A stretch of 64,000 nucleotides of DNA from contig NZ_VIFM01000006.1 in assembly GCF_006636215.1 (NCBI RefSeq), forward strand, positions 47,117 through 111,116, given 5' to 3'. The first letter of the stretch is position 1, and each line of letters begins with the position of its first letter. Made by a program: the position numbers and the translations under genes. Below are positions 1 to 10,549 of this stretch, in pieces. The DNA is from Myxococcus llanfairpwllgwyngyllgogerychwyrndrobwllllantysiliogogogochensis. Lineage in GTDB: Bacteria > Myxococcota > Myxococcia > Myxococcales > Myxococcaceae. The notes under the pieces are model-generated. The model made no database searches and was not told the DNA's origin. It saw only the letters and a program-made list of their open reading frames with translations.

Positions 1-84
1 CGGCGGCCGCGCCCCGGTCCTCGACAGGAAGAACGAGGCTGCTCACGCGGGGTCGCGCGACATCGCCTCAAGTCGACGAGGCGC

Positions 85-813
85 TCACACCGCCGTCCAT
101 CCTCCGTCCACGTCGAGCACCATGCCGGTGGCGTAGGCGCACGTCGCCAGGAACCAGGCCGCGTCGGCCATGTCCCGAGGGACACCGGGCCGCTTCATCG
201 GGACGTTGCTCGCGAGCGTGTCCAGGAACGCGCCCACCTGCGAGGCGGGCACGCCCCAGTCGATGGCGGTGTCGCGCGTGAGGCCCGGAGACAGGACGTT
301 CACCCGGATGCCCTTGGGCGCGAGCTCGATGGCGAGCGAGCGGCCCATGGCGTTGATGGCGCCGCACAGGCCCGCGCCGCCCGCGTAGTTGGCGAGCGCC
401 GCGTGGCCCGCGATGCCCGAGCACAACACGATGGCGCTGCCTTCGGCCATCTTCGGGACGGCGTAGCGACATGCGGAGAGCTGGCCGAAGAAGCGGTCAT
501 TGAAGAGGGCCCGCCAGGCGCTCATCGGCACCGTCTCCACGGGACCGAACACCGCGCCGCCCGCGCACGTCACCAGCAGGTCCACGCGTGGCACGGAGTC
601 GATGAGCCGCTGCACCTGCGCTTCGTCACCGACATCCGTCACCACGCCCCGGGCGCCATGCCCGATTCGCGCGAGGGCTTCGTCCATGCGCCCCTTGTTC
701 CGTCCCGCGATGACGACCTCGGCCCCTTCAATGGCATATCGCTCGGCGATGGCCAGTCCAATGCCTGTGCTGCCACCCGTGATGATTGCGAGCTTCCCAT
801 CCAATGCGCCCAT
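85..813 (-). CDS. SDR-family protein with degenerate active site
   Basis: This 242-residue protein has the short-chain dehydrogenase Rossmann fold. The NAD(P)-binding motif TGGSTGIG is at residues 12-19, and a C-terminal stretch ending VDGGWTA is typical of the family. The usual NNAG motif reads TCAG (82-85). The catalytic motif Tyr-x3-Lys is broken: Tyr143 is followed by Ala147 where Lys is expected, while a Ser is kept at about 132. A classical SDR mechanism is therefore doubtful; it may bind a cofactor without normal turnover or use another residue. It is transcribed leftwards and the next gene upstream, also leftward, is 43 bp away. The ATG at 813 gives the normal family length. The fold is certain and the substrate unknown. 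Confidence 0.85.
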   Translation of the reverse strand: MGALDGKLAIITGGSTGIGLAIAERYAIEGAEVVIAGRNKGRMDEALARIGHGARGVVTDVGDEAQVQRLIDSVPRVDLLVTCAGGAVFGPVETVPMSAWRALFNDRFFGQLSACRYAVPKMAEGSAIVLCSGIAGHAALANYAGGAGLCGAINAMGRSLAIELAPKGIRVNVLSPGLTRDTAIDWGVPASQVGAFLDTLASNVPMKRPGVPRDMADAAWFLATCAYATGMVLDVDGGWTAV

Positions 814-856
814 GGCTGTCTCCAGTCGAAAGGGGCTCCACGTCCACTGCCGCCAT

Positions 857-1369
857 TCAGAACCCCGGGTTGAAGCCTCCCTCGGGAAACGCCTGCTTCG
901 CGAGTTCCTGCATCACCGGGAAGCCGTCCAGGAAGCCTGCCTGGGCGGCGGGGATGGGTTTGCCGCTCGCGTCATGGAAGGCGATCTCCCGACACGTGAA
1001 GCAGACCACCGCGTCCACCCACGTCTTGCCAATCCAGAAGCGGAAGGCGATGTCCGGGTTGAACCCACACTTCCTCGGAGGATAGGACGCGGGGTCCTTG
1101 GCGGAGACCCAGAGGTCCGCCAGGGCCCGGCGTTGCTTCGAGCTCAGCTCGGGACCCTCCTTGGGGAGGAGGAAGAAGCCGCTGCGAGGAGTGGTGTCGT
1201 CGCGTGCGGGCCCCATGTCCCACGTCTGGTCATTGTCCGCGAGGAAGATTTGCACCCGGTCCGGGCGGCGGAAGAAGTCCTCCGGGGTGGGCGGGGTGGA
1301 GCGCCCCGCGGCGCTACACGCGGTGGCGGCCATGGAAGACAAGAGGAGGGTGAGGATCGCTGTGCGCAT
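857..1369 (-). CDS. Secreted or lipoprotein hypothetical protein
   Basis: This 170-residue protein starts with a hydrophobic signal segment, MRTAILTLLLSSMAATACS. The Cys at about 18 could be a lipobox cysteine (ATAC), or the site could be for signal peptidase I. The mature part has three further cysteines (CGF and CFTC contexts) and a central SKQRRALADLW segment, but no family I recognise. It lies 43 bp upstream of the SDR gene on the same strand, so the two may be co-transcribed. The divergent S41 peptidase gene starts at 1554, leaving a shared 184 bp promoter region. An envelope location is likely; the function is unknown. Confidence 0.75.
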   Translation of the reverse strand: MRTAILTLLLSSMAATACSAAGRSTPPTPEDFFRRPDRVQIFLADNDQTWDMGPARDDTTPRSGFFLLPKEGPELSSKQRRALADLWVSAKDPASYPPRKCGFNPDIAFRFWIGKTWVDAVVCFTCREIAFHDASGKPIPAAQAGFLDGFPVMQELAKQAFPEGGFNPGF

Positions 1370-1553
1370 CCGCCCAGCCTAACCCTGACCGCGTCAGCGT
1401 CGCACGACCTCAATGGCGATGATGTTTGTGATGTGTTGGGCCAGGGCTCCCCGCCCACTCCGTGGCGGATTCGAAGTGCCGCCGCCATCCCTTCGAAGGC
1501 TTCTTGAAACTGGGCTACTCTCGCAGGCTCCATGCGACATGGGGGTTGGCACG

Positions 1554-3803
1554 ATGAAGCGCGCTTGGCTGCGATGGATGTCGGTGTTGAGCCTGGGAGC
1601 CCTGTTCGTCACGGGCAATGCCCTGGCGCAGGCTCCCGTCACGGTGTCGCCGGAGACGCTCCGGGCCGAACGTCGGGTGAAATTGGTGAAGCTGTGGGGC
1701 GACGTCCGGTTCCGCCATCCCAGGGCCTTCTCCATGCCCGCCGAGTGGGATGCCGCGTTCCTCTCCGCGCTGCCCAAGGTGGAGGCGGCGGGGGACTCGG
1801 CGGCCTATGCCGCCGCGGTCCAGGGCATGCTCGCGACCCTGGGAGACGGGGCCACGCGAGTGGAGTCCGAGAAGCGTCCTGACGCGGGCCAGCCCCCCAC
1901 GCTTCGCGCGCTCAAGAGCTGGGAGAAGGATGTCCTCGTGCTCGACCTGCGCAACCTCCTGGGGCCACAGGGCTCCACGTCGTTGCAGGAGTTGAGGACG
2001 ACGCTGGACGCGGACGCGGCGAAGGCTCGCGCGGTGGTGCTGGACTTGCGCATGCGCGGTCTCAAGCGCTACGGCCTCGCCTGGATGGTGGCGTCGTTGT
2101 TGCCCCACCTCGTCGACGGTGAGCTGCGTGTTCCCGGTCTGCGCGATGTTCGCCACAGTGGCCTGCGGCCACAGGGTGAAATGCAGGGCTTCTACGGCAG
2201 TGAGTTCAGGATACCCACGGACGATGTCGTCACGGGCACTCCGGGCAAGAAGCCCGCGCTGCTCGTCTTCCTGGTCGACACGGACTCCGCCATCGACCAG
2301 CCCGTCCTGGCCCTGCGCGCTCGCGGCAAGGCGCTCCTGGTCGCCGAAGGCCCACTCGATGACGGCGCCATGAACAACCAGGACACCTTGCCGCTGGGAG
2401 AGGGCTACAACGCCTTGCTGAGCGTGGACGAGCCGGTGCTGCCCCTGGAGGCGGACGTGAGTCGCCCCGCGCGTGTTCGTCTGGAGGGCCCGGATGAAGG
2501 GATGCGCCAGGCGCTCCTGCTGGCCTCCCGCCCTCCTCCCAAGCCGAAGGCTTCGGCCGCGCTCCCCCGGCCCGCGCTCCCCTGGCGCCCCGAGCCAACC
2601 TACAAGGAGGCGCTCTATCCCTCTCGTGAGCTGCGGCTGCTGGCCGGGGCCAAGCTGTGGACGGTGGTGCGCTTCTTCTTCGCCTACCGGGAGCTGATGG
2701 ACCGGCCCTGGGACAGTCGCCTGCCAGGGCTGCTCGAGAAGCTGGAAGCGGCGAAGGACGCGAAGGCGTACGTGCTCGCGTTGGCCGAGGCGACCACCTG
2801 GCTCCAGGACGCCCATGCGATGGTGCGAGGCCACCCGGAGCTCCAGCGGTTCTACGGCGCCATCCCGCCGGTCTGGGTGACGGACCTCGATGGCAAGGCG
2901 GTGGTGGTGGAGGTGCACGAAGCGGCCTCCTCGTCGGGGCTCGTTCCAGGTGACATCATCGAGAAGGTTGACGGGGAGCCCATCGACGCACTGGCGCGCC
3001 GGTTCGCCCCCTACGTGGCGGCCTCCCTCGCCAGCTACCACAGGGACCTGACCCTGCAGATCGCGCTTGGGGGCGAGGTGGGCTCCACCGCCGTCCTGGG
3101 CGTGCGAGGTGCCAAGGGGCCCAAGGAGGCAAAGCTCGTCCGCACGTCTCGGCGGAATCTGCCTCCCTCGAAGGCGGAGTCCTACCGGCTGCTGGAGGGA
3201 AACCTCGGCTTCGTGGACCTGGGGAAGCTGGAGGTCCAGGACGTGCCCGCGATGTTCGAGAAGCTCAAGGACACACGCGGCATCGTGTTCGACCTGCGCG
3301 CCTATCCCCGTGGCACGATGTGGGCGCTCGGGCCCTACTTCGACGTGAAGGGCTCACGCCCCTTTGCCTGGTACATGCGCCCCTACGCGGGAGGACAGAA
3401 CGTCGGTTGGGTGAAGTACGTCGACTCGCTGCGGGAGACGGACCTCCCCAAGTATCGGGGCCGCACGGTGACGTTGATCGACTCGCGCACCATCAGCCAG
3501 GCCGAGCACACCGGGCTGCTGCTGAAGGCCGCGGCGGATACCGTCTTCGTGGGCAGCGCCACCGCGGGCACCAATGGCGACGTCACCGAGGCGATACTGC
3601 CCGGAGACATCTCCTTCTATTTCACCGGTCAGCAAGTGCTCCACGGGGACGGCCGGCAACTGCAGCGCAAGGGCCTGGAGCCCGACGTGAAGCTGCGGCC
3701 GACGGTGGCGGGACTCCAGGCGGGGCGTGACGAGCTGCTGGAGCGCGCGCTCCAGATTCTGCGCGCGGAGCCCCCCAACAAGCCCGCGTCCTCAAGTCGC
3801 TGA
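1554..3803 (+). CDS. S41-family (C-terminal processing-like) peptidase, two-domain
   Basis: A 749-residue exported serine peptidase. The ATG at 1554 begins a good signal peptide (MKRAWLRWMSVLSLGALFV, cleavage near ALA-Q), which is why I prefer it over in-frame ATGs upstream. The N-terminal half resembles a degenerate S41 domain (VLDLRMRGL near residue 165) and the C-terminal half is a complete one. A PDZ-like segment (SGLVPGDIIEKVDGEPI) is followed by IVFDLRAYPRG and the nucleophile context SRTISQAEHTG. Next come the family motifs VGSATAGTNGD and a GLEPDVKLRPT tail. Such proteins cleave envelope proteins or scavenge peptides outside the cytoplasm. A hairpin at 3830-3867 probably ends the transcript. 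The fused, apparently inactive first half is unusual. Confidence 0.9.
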   Translation: MKRAWLRWMSVLSLGALFVTGNALAQAPVTVSPETLRAERRVKLVKLWGDVRFRHPRAFSMPAEWDAAFLSALPKVEAAGDSAAYAAAVQGMLATLGDGATRVESEKRPDAGQPPTLRALKSWEKDVLVLDLRNLLGPQGSTSLQELRTTLDADAAKARAVVLDLRMRGLKRYGLAWMVASLLPHLVDGELRVPGLRDVRHSGLRPQGEMQGFYGSEFRIPTDDVVTGTPGKKPALLVFLVDTDSAIDQPVLALRARGKALLVAEGPLDDGAMNNQDTLPLGEGYNALLSVDEPVLPLEADVSRPARVRLEGPDEGMRQALLLASRPPPKPKASAALPRPALPWRPEPTYKEALYPSRELRLLAGAKLWTVVRFFFAYRELMDRPWDSRLPGLLEKLEAAKDAKAYVLALAEATTWLQDAHAMVRGHPELQRFYGAIPPVWVTDLDGKAVVVEVHEAASSSGLVPGDIIEKVDGEPIDALARRFAPYVAASLASYHRDLTLQIALGGEVGSTAVLGVRGAKGPKEAKLVRTSRRNLPPSKAESYRLLEGNLGFVDLGKLEVQDVPAMFEKLKDTRGIVFDLRAYPRGTMWALGPYFDVKGSRPFAWYMRPYAGGQNVGWVKYVDSLRETDLPKYRGRTVTLIDSRTISQAEHTGLLLKAAADTVFVGSATAGTNGDVTEAILPGDISFYFTGQQVLHGDGRQLQRKGLEPDVKLRPTVAGLQAGRDELLERALQILRAEPPNKPASSSR

Positions 3804-3829
3804 GCGGCGCCTCCCGTCTTCGCCGGTGC

Positions 3830-3867
3830 CGCCACGCATGTGCCAGGGCCGGGGCGCATGCGTGGCG
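3830..3867. terminator. Hairpin terminator after the S41 peptidase gene
   Basis: Perfect 11 bp inverted repeat, CGCCACGCATG at 3830-3840 and CATGCGTGGCG at 3857-3867, with a 16-nt GC-rich loop. It begins 27 bp after the peptidase stop codon. There is no U-tract, as is common in high-GC genomes. Confidence 0.55.
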
Positions 3868-4390
3868 CTCACGTCTTCTCTGGAATAAGAGATTTCGAGA
3901 TAAACATGTCTACATCCACCAAGAAGATGGACAGCCGATCCGCCCTTCCCAGGGCGGGCGGGCGTCGTCTCCGCGAGCCCTGATACAGGCGCTGAGCACC
4001 GCTTCCGCCCGGTGAAACGGGCGCGGACGAAGAAGTCGGGATTCACCCCACGGGTGAAACACAGACCATGATTTCGCTCTGGGTGCGTGCGGCCTGGCTC
4101 CCGCCTGGGATGTGACACTGGGAGCGGGTGCTCCCCGCTCCCCGGCCAGGCGCTCGCCGAGAATGACTCGGAGTGAAGCCCCTTCCCCGTGGAGGCGTGA
4201 GAGCGGGCGTCATGAGCCCTTCTTCGCCTCCCTGCACCAGCGCCCTCCCTCGACAGGCCGCCTCCCTGATCGCTCCCAGAAGGCTCCCAGGTTCGGTGGA
4301 AATCCCGTATAGGGCCTGCTCGCAACGTGCGCGGCACGCGAGCGCCCCAGAGGGGGGATATCAGCCCCGGGGACTGCTCTGGAGGATTGG
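3868..4390. other. Long non-coding leader upstream of hppA
   Basis: There is no credible gene in this 523 bp. Open frames crossing it on the minus strand are low-complexity Arg/Ser/Pro/Gly translations without a family signature. It contains an AT-richer patch near 3885-3915, small hairpin-like elements such as CCCG-GTGAAA-CGGG near 4011, and a repeated GTGAAAC word (about 4012 and 4052). The 3' end carries GGAGG just before the hppA start. The length is consistent with a promoter plus a long 5' UTR. I could not match a known riboswitch class. Confidence 0.4.
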
Positions 4391-6469
<2,079 letters not shown>

Positions 6470-6484
6470 TCCGCGTGATGTGGC

Positions 6485-6510
6485 GCGGCGCCTCGGTTCC
6501 GAGGCGCCGC
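6485..6510 (+). terminator. Hairpin terminator after hppA
   Basis: A 12 bp perfect stem, GCGGCGCCTCGG at 6485-6496 and CCGAGGCGCCGC at 6499-6510, with a very tight loop, 15 bp after the hppA stop codon. No T-tract follows. Confidence 0.65.
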
Positions 6511-6863
6511 ATGGCAGTCAGTGGCACGGACCTCGCGGCCTCCTCCAGGGGCCGCGTGGGTCCTCGGAAGCTCCGACGGGAGGAAGACGCGGGCCTTTGG
6601 CCCCTGCGCACCTCCTGGACGCGTGAGCCCGCAAGCGGCTCGCTCCTCCAATGTCAGACAGCGAACACCTCACGGACTCCGCCATGCGGGGCACCGGGGC
6701 GGTGCGTGCGCGCGTGCTACCTTTCGGGGTGTTTCGCGACCGCCTGCGCACCAGGCATGGGGGGGCAGCAGCAGCGACCCTCGCGAGCCTGACGCGCTCG
6801 CACCCGCTCCCTCGGGTGTGAGGGATGAGTGCCACCGCTGTTCCGCTGTCAGAGAGGTGTCCC
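6511..6863. other. Intergenic stretch upstream of the 65-residue protein gene
   Basis: I see no supported gene in these 353 bp. Candidate frames are short and of unbiased composition. The last 20 bases contain the ribosome-binding site AGAGAGGTG for the following small gene. The promoter presumably lies between about 6700 and 6840 but no convincing -35/-10 pair is visible. Confidence 0.4.
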
Positions 6864-7061
6864 ATGGTCCTGGAGCTCTCCCAGCAGCAGATTCATCTCC
6901 TCTACGCCTGTCTGGCTGAAAGCATCGAGGACCTGCATGACGAGGTCATCCACACCGACATGCGCGAGCTGCGCGACTCGCTGAGGGACAAGCTCCATCA
7001 ACTGCAGGCCATCCAGCGCCAGGTCGCGCCCCTGATGCAGCGGGAGCAAGTGGTCCGTTGA
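6864..7061 (+). CDS. Small helical protein of unknown function
   Basis: A 65-residue protein starting MVLELSQQQIHLLYACLAES. I chose the ATG at 6864 because AGAGAGGTG lies 5 bp upstream; an ATG 39 bp earlier lacks a good site. The whole protein looks like two amphipathic helices with heptad-like Leu/Ile spacing (LRDSLRDKLHQLQAIQRQV) and a mixed-charge surface. This suggests a small coiled-coil or regulatory partner protein. It stands alone between hppA and a convergent membrane-protein gene. I recognise no named family with confidence. Confidence 0.65.
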   Translation: MVLELSQQQIHLLYACLAESIEDLHDEVIHTDMRELRDSLRDKLHQLQAIQRQVAPLMQREQVVR

Positions 7062-7104
7062 CGCCGACCGCGCGCCAGGCGCGTCGGCGTCTGGGATTCG
7101 GGCG

Positions 7105-7752
7105 TCAGGGCTGGAGCGACACGCCCGCCTCGCCACGGCGCTTCAGCTCGCCCGCGGCCTGCACCGCCTTGACGAGCGTGATGACGATATAGGCGCGGAT
7201 GATGAGGCCGAAGACCTGGGGCTTGCCGCCCTGGTTGATGGTGTCCATCACCGTCAGGACCGTGTCGCTGAGGTACAGGAGGATGGCGAGGATGGGGCCC
7301 GCGCGGGTGCCGCGATAGGTGAAGAATCCAAACACCGCGGTCACCGCGCCGAAGAGGAGGGAGCCCACGCCCATCCCCAGGGCTGTCAGCGCCTCATTCT
7401 CCGTCACCATGGCGACCACGCCGAGCAGGGTGTTCAAGCCCGCCAGGAAGTAGAGCATGTACGCGGCGGACTTTATCCGCTGCTCGGGGTCCGTGGAGGA
7501 CCCGGGCAGGGGCAGCCCGTTGCGCAGCACCGCCAGCTCCACGTTGAACACCCCGGATTGGATTTGAACGCTCAGGGTGCTTCCGTCCGGGAGCGTGAAG
7601 TTCACGCCCTTCTTGAGCTCGGACGACCCGCCGTCCGTGGTCCCCACGACCTTGCCATCGAGGATGACCGTGAACTTCTTCCAGGCCAGTCCCCACGACA
7701 GCTCCAGTCGTTGCGGCCCGCCTTCCTCCAGCGCCAGCTTCTTCGCACCCAT
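7105..7752 (-). CDS. Four-helix membrane protein of unknown function
   Basis: A 215-residue protein. The soluble N-terminal half (residues 1-90) is beta-rich, with WKKFTVILDGKVVG and LPDGSTLSVQIQSG. It is followed by about four hydrophobic segments (near 95-115, 122-142, 150-170 and 180-200). The ATG at 7752 gives MGAKKLALEEG; longer readings through the upstream region have poor composition. The same-strand neighbour upstream (7827-8207) also encodes a membrane protein, 74 bp away, so a two-gene unit is likely. The N-terminal half might sense a ligand or partner, but I cannot assign it. Confidence 0.7.
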   Translation of the reverse strand: MGAKKLALEEGGPQRLELSWGLAWKKFTVILDGKVVGTTDGGSSELKKGVNFTLPDGSTLSVQIQSGVFNVELAVLRNGLPLPGSSTDPEQRIKSAAYMLYFLAGLNTLLGVVAMVTENEALTALGMGVGSLLFGAVTAVFGFFTYRGTRAGPILAILLYLSDTVLTVMDTINQGGKPQVFGLIIRAYIVITLVKAVQAAGELKRRGEAGVSLQP

Positions 7753-7826
7753 GTGAAGCCCCCACCTCCGACCCGGACCGGGTCGGGAGGCCGACGCTAG
7801 CCGTCCGAAGAGGGGCGATGCAAAGC

Positions 7827-8207
7827 TCAGCTCCGCGCCATCCATCCCAGTCCGATGATGAGCAGCACCGTCAGGTGGAACCAGCCCACGTTGCGAGCGA
7901 GCAGGGCCCAGCCCTCGCCCGAGCCCGGTGAGGTGCCGCGCCGGATGGCCGCCAGCTCCTGGTAGCCGAGCACGAGCCCCACGAGTCCCGGCACGAAGCC
8001 GATGAAGCCCACGGTGGCGAAGATGAGCGCCAGCGTCGCGCGCTGAGAGGGCTTCTCCCCCAACGCCACCGTGTGACAGCGCGAGCAGAGCATCCGTCCC
8101 ACCTGCCACTTGCGGCACCTTTCACACAGGAAGGTGCCACAGCGGCTGCAGGTCCCCTCCGCGGGGCGCTCGGGATGTAGGGGGCACGGAGCGTGCGTCG
8201 CATCCAT
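7827..8207 (-). CDS. B-box-type zinc-finger protein with two membrane helices
   Basis: A 126-residue protein. The N-terminal 45 residues hold a Cys/His cluster (CPLHPERPAEGTCSRCG, CERCRK, CSRC) with the spacing of a B-box-like zinc finger. It then has two hydrophobic helices (ALIFATVGFIGFVPGLVGLV and a C-terminal VGWFHLTVLLIIGLGWM). Such zinc-finger plus DUF4190-like arrangements recur in myxobacteria, usually without known function. The ATG at 8207 starts directly before the first zinc ligands; a longer frame upstream has shadow-like composition. The gene lies between the hydrolase gene and the preceding membrane-protein gene, all leftward. Confidence 0.75.
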   Translation of the reverse strand: MDATHAPCPLHPERPAEGTCSRCGTFLCERCRKWQVGRMLCSRCHTVALGEKPSQRATLALIFATVGFIGFVPGLVGLVLGYQELAAIRRGTSPGSGEGWALLARNVGWFHLTVLLIIGLGWMARS

Positions 8208-8257
8208 GCCCCTCTGTCTACCATGCCCCCCAGGGCGCACGTCGAACGGAGCCGGCG

Positions 8258-9298
8258 CTACGGCTTGGAGAGGAGAAAGGACGCGAGCTTCTCGACGACC
8301 TGCTCGTCCACATGACCTGGGACCGCGTATTCGGCGGGCCCGGGTTTGCCGGTGCCCTTGATGAACAGGTGATTGTTCTCCGGAACAGTCACCACCTCGA
8401 CCTGGGCAACGCTGGCGAGACCACTTCTCCAGGACGTCAGGTCCTCGTCGGTGACCTGGTAGTCTCGTGCGCCTCGCATGATGAGGATGGGGCGCTGGAG
8501 CTTCCGGGCCATCGCGACGCCGTCGCGTGACGCCCAGTCCTGCCAATATGCGGCGGGCGCTCCCAGCAGTGTCCCGGTGCCGAGCTTCCCTGCCTTCAGC
8601 AGGCCCACGGTCTGCTCGAACTCGGCGAGCTTCTCGGCCGGTACTTCGAGATACCGCAGTTGTGCGAGCACCAGGTCCCAGGGCGGACGTCCGGGAGGCG
8701 CCAACAGGACCGCGCCCGCGACGGGCGCCGCGAGGACCGCGATTTCCGGAGCGAGGAGGGCGCCCAGGCTGTGCCCCACCACGAAGACCCGCTCGGGATG
8801 AATCTCCGGACGTGCCTTGAGGACGCCCACGGCCGCGACTGCATCCACGACGACCTCATCGTCGATGGAGAAGTTCGTGAGCTGCGGGCCGTACTGAAAG
8901 GTTCGCTTGTCGTAGCGCAGGACGGCGATGCCGCGAGATGAGAGCCCCTCCGCGATATCCTTGAAGGGCTTGTTGGGGCCAATGCTCTCATCCCTGTCAT
9001 GGGGACCGGAGCCGTGGACCAGGACGACGCCAGGGAATGGGCCGCTCCCGGTCGGCACCGTCAACGTGCCCTTCAGCAGGAACGGCGCTCGTCCCACGGA
9101 GACTTCCTCGGTCCGGAACGCGGCGCCGGTGACGGCGGGCGTGGCGGACGTGGGTTGCACGACGGCCTTCGCGGGGGCGGGCTCCGACACACGCGGCTCC
9201 GGCGAACTCGCACAGGCCGCGGCGAACAGGGTGATGACTCCAAGCATCTTCGCCCGATGAGGGGCGGCGTCTGATGGGCGACAGGCAGCGCGAAGCAT
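8258..9298 (-). CDS. Alpha/beta hydrolase, probable lipoprotein
   Basis: A 346-residue serine hydrolase. The N-terminus (MLGVITLFAAACASS after a short basic stretch) has a lipobox-like AAC at Cys29. The fold is shown by VLVHGSGPHDRDE (oxyanion region, about 93-104) and the nucleophile elbow GHSLG with Ser177. RGARDYQVT then supplies a likely acid, and NNHLF the catalytic His. It resembles dienelactone-hydrolase/prolyl-oligopeptidase-like esterases of the cell envelope. The ATG at 9298 is preceded by GAGGAGAG. It lies 13 bp downstream of the SdpI-like gene on the same strand, so it is probably the third gene of that operon. The substrate is unknown. Confidence 0.85.
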   Translation of the reverse strand: MLRAACRPSDAAPHRAKMLGVITLFAAACASSPEPRVSEPAPAKAVVQPTSATPAVTGAAFRTEEVSVGRAPFLLKGTLTVPTGSGPFPGVVLVHGSGPHDRDESIGPNKPFKDIAEGLSSRGIAVLRYDKRTFQYGPQLTNFSIDDEVVVDAVAAVGVLKARPEIHPERVFVVGHSLGALLAPEIAVLAAPVAGAVLLAPPGRPPWDLVLAQLRYLEVPAEKLAEFEQTVGLLKAGKLGTGTLLGAPAAYWQDWASRDGVAMARKLQRPILIMRGARDYQVTDEDLTSWRSGLASVAQVEVVTVPENNHLFIKGTGKPGPAEYAVPGHVDEQVVEKLASFLLSKP

Positions 9299-9311
9299 GT
9301 GGCTCTCCTCG

Positions 9312-9995
9312 TCACACGAAACGTCGTGGGCCTTCGTTGTTCGTCGACCTGCCTTTGCCCCCCTCGATGCGGCGATAGAGGACGTACGAGTAGATGACAG
9401 GGATGATGCAGGCGATGGAAACGGCCACGAGCACGGGGTTCGGCCCGGCGCCCAGCAGCCCCGAGACGAAGATGACGATGCCCGCGAGGACAAAGAGTCT
9501 TCCGCCCAGGCGGTGCGTGCGAAGCCAGACTTCGTCGCTCGCCAGCGTCCAGGGGGTTCGGATGCCAACGAAGAAGTTCTTGGTGAGCTTCCCCATGACG
9601 TTGCCCAGGAGCACGAAGAGCAGACCCGTCGCCGCGGGAACCACGCGCTCCATGGGCACGGCGGTCCCGATGCCCGCGAGCAGGAGCAAGGCATTCATCA
9701 GGAACAGGAACGCGAGCGTCGTCGCCAGGACGAATTCGAAGACACCCTGAAACCGCTCCATGCGGTAGCCCTTGGGCGAAATCCGGGGGAGCACCACCAG
9801 CAACAGGTAGATGCCGGCCATCATCAACGGCAGGACGAAGGGCCCCCACGGTTTCGGCGTGTGGCCATCCACGACTCCCCGCGCATTCCAGTGGGTGGGT
9901 ATCGCTTCCGGGAGTCGGCTGTAGAGCACGGCCGCCATCACGAACGACGCGATGACGAGTCCCAGGCTCAGCACGTTCGCGCGGCTGATTCTCAT
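9312..9995 (-). CDS. SdpI-family membrane protein (DUF1648-type)
   Basis: A 227-residue polytopic membrane protein with about six hydrophobic segments. The N-terminal part matches DUF1648, with the signature LPEAIPTHWNARGVVDG after the first helix. The later segment TKNFFVGIRTPWTLASDEVW is the hallmark of SdpI. In Bacillus subtilis SdpI confers immunity to the SdpC toxin and sequesters the repressor SdpR at the membrane (known for that system). Its start overlaps the stop of the ArsR/SdpR-like gene by ATGA, matching the sdpRI order. No SdpC-like toxin gene is visible nearby, so here it may protect against competitors or serve only as a signalling membrane protein (inference). Confidence 0.88.
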   Translation of the reverse strand: MRISRANVLSLGLVIASFVMAAVLYSRLPEAIPTHWNARGVVDGHTPKPWGPFVLPLMMAGIYLLLVVLPRISPKGYRMERFQGVFEFVLATTLAFLFLMNALLLLAGIGTAVPMERVVPAATGLLFVLLGNVMGKLTKNFFVGIRTPWTLASDEVWLRTHRLGGRLFVLAGIVIFVSGLLGAGPNPVLVAVSIACIIPVIYSYVLYRRIEGGKGRSTNNEGPRRFV

Positions 9996-10279
9996 CGCTC
10001 TTCTCCATTCGGCTTGTCGACCTTGAAGAGGTCGAGAAGCAGGGCCGCTACGTCCTCGAACACAGTCGTGTTGAGGGAGTAGACGATTTGTTGTCCGCGT
10101 CGCTCGCAGCGCACCAGGTCGGCGGCCTTGAGGACGTTGAAGTGATGCGACAACGACCCCTTCGTGATGTCGAACGCCTCCGCGAGCTCCCCCGCGCTCT
10201 TCGAGCCGCCCTGCAGGAGCTTGAGCACCTTGCGCCGGGTCGGGTCCGAAATCGCCTTGAAGACTTCCTGCGTCCGCAT
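9992..10279 (-). CDS. ArsR/SdpR-family transcriptional repressor
   Basis: A 95-residue winged-helix repressor. MRTQEVFKAISDPTRRKVL opens the ArsR fold, and the recognition helix region is DITKGSLSHHFNVLKAADL. The wing is CERRGQQIVYSLN. It lacks the Cys pairs of metal-sensing ArsR proteins, in agreement with the SdpR subgroup, which is controlled by membrane sequestration. It overlaps the SdpI-like gene by 4 bp (ATGA) and is first in a likely three-gene operon ending with the lipoprotein hydrolase. The AT-rich stretch at 10280-10330 is the probable autoregulated promoter. Confidence 0.9.
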   Translation of the reverse strand: MRTQEVFKAISDPTRRKVLKLLQGGSKSAGELAEAFDITKGSLSHHFNVLKAADLVRCERRGQQIVYSLNTTVFEDVAALLLDLFKVDKPNGEER

Positions 10280-10330
10280 CGCTACCTTTTTGATTGTTTG
10301 ATGGATTTCAAAATAACGATTTCGAGAATC
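10280..10330 (-). promoter_or_regulatory. Probable promoter/operator of the sdpR-sdpI-like operon
   Basis: A conspicuous AT-rich island directly upstream of the repressor start. On the coding strand it contains the direct repeat GAAATC twice, 14 bp apart, then ATCAAACAATC and an A-tract before the ribosome-binding site. An autorepressor is expected to bind here. No exact promoter boxes are claimed. Confidence 0.4.
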
Positions 10331-10549
10331 CTGTCAAGGGGGGCAGGGGAGCGCCTTCCTGGCGGACCGTGCCAGGTCGAAAGGCACCCTGTCCCAACGT
10401 CCGTGGTGGAGCGCTTCACCTGACTCTGTCCTGACGCGCCGGGCTGCGTCGTGATGCGTGCCCGTTTCGACTTCCTGTCTGGCGAACCGCTAGCATGGGC
10501 ATACACGCATGCGTGGTCGTGCCAGTGCTGCCCCCGGGGGGAATCGTTC

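Noticed and set aside
1..84. A possible leftward gene start (GTG near base 42) at the left edge.
   Set aside because: Only about 14 codons are visible, so no product can be supported.
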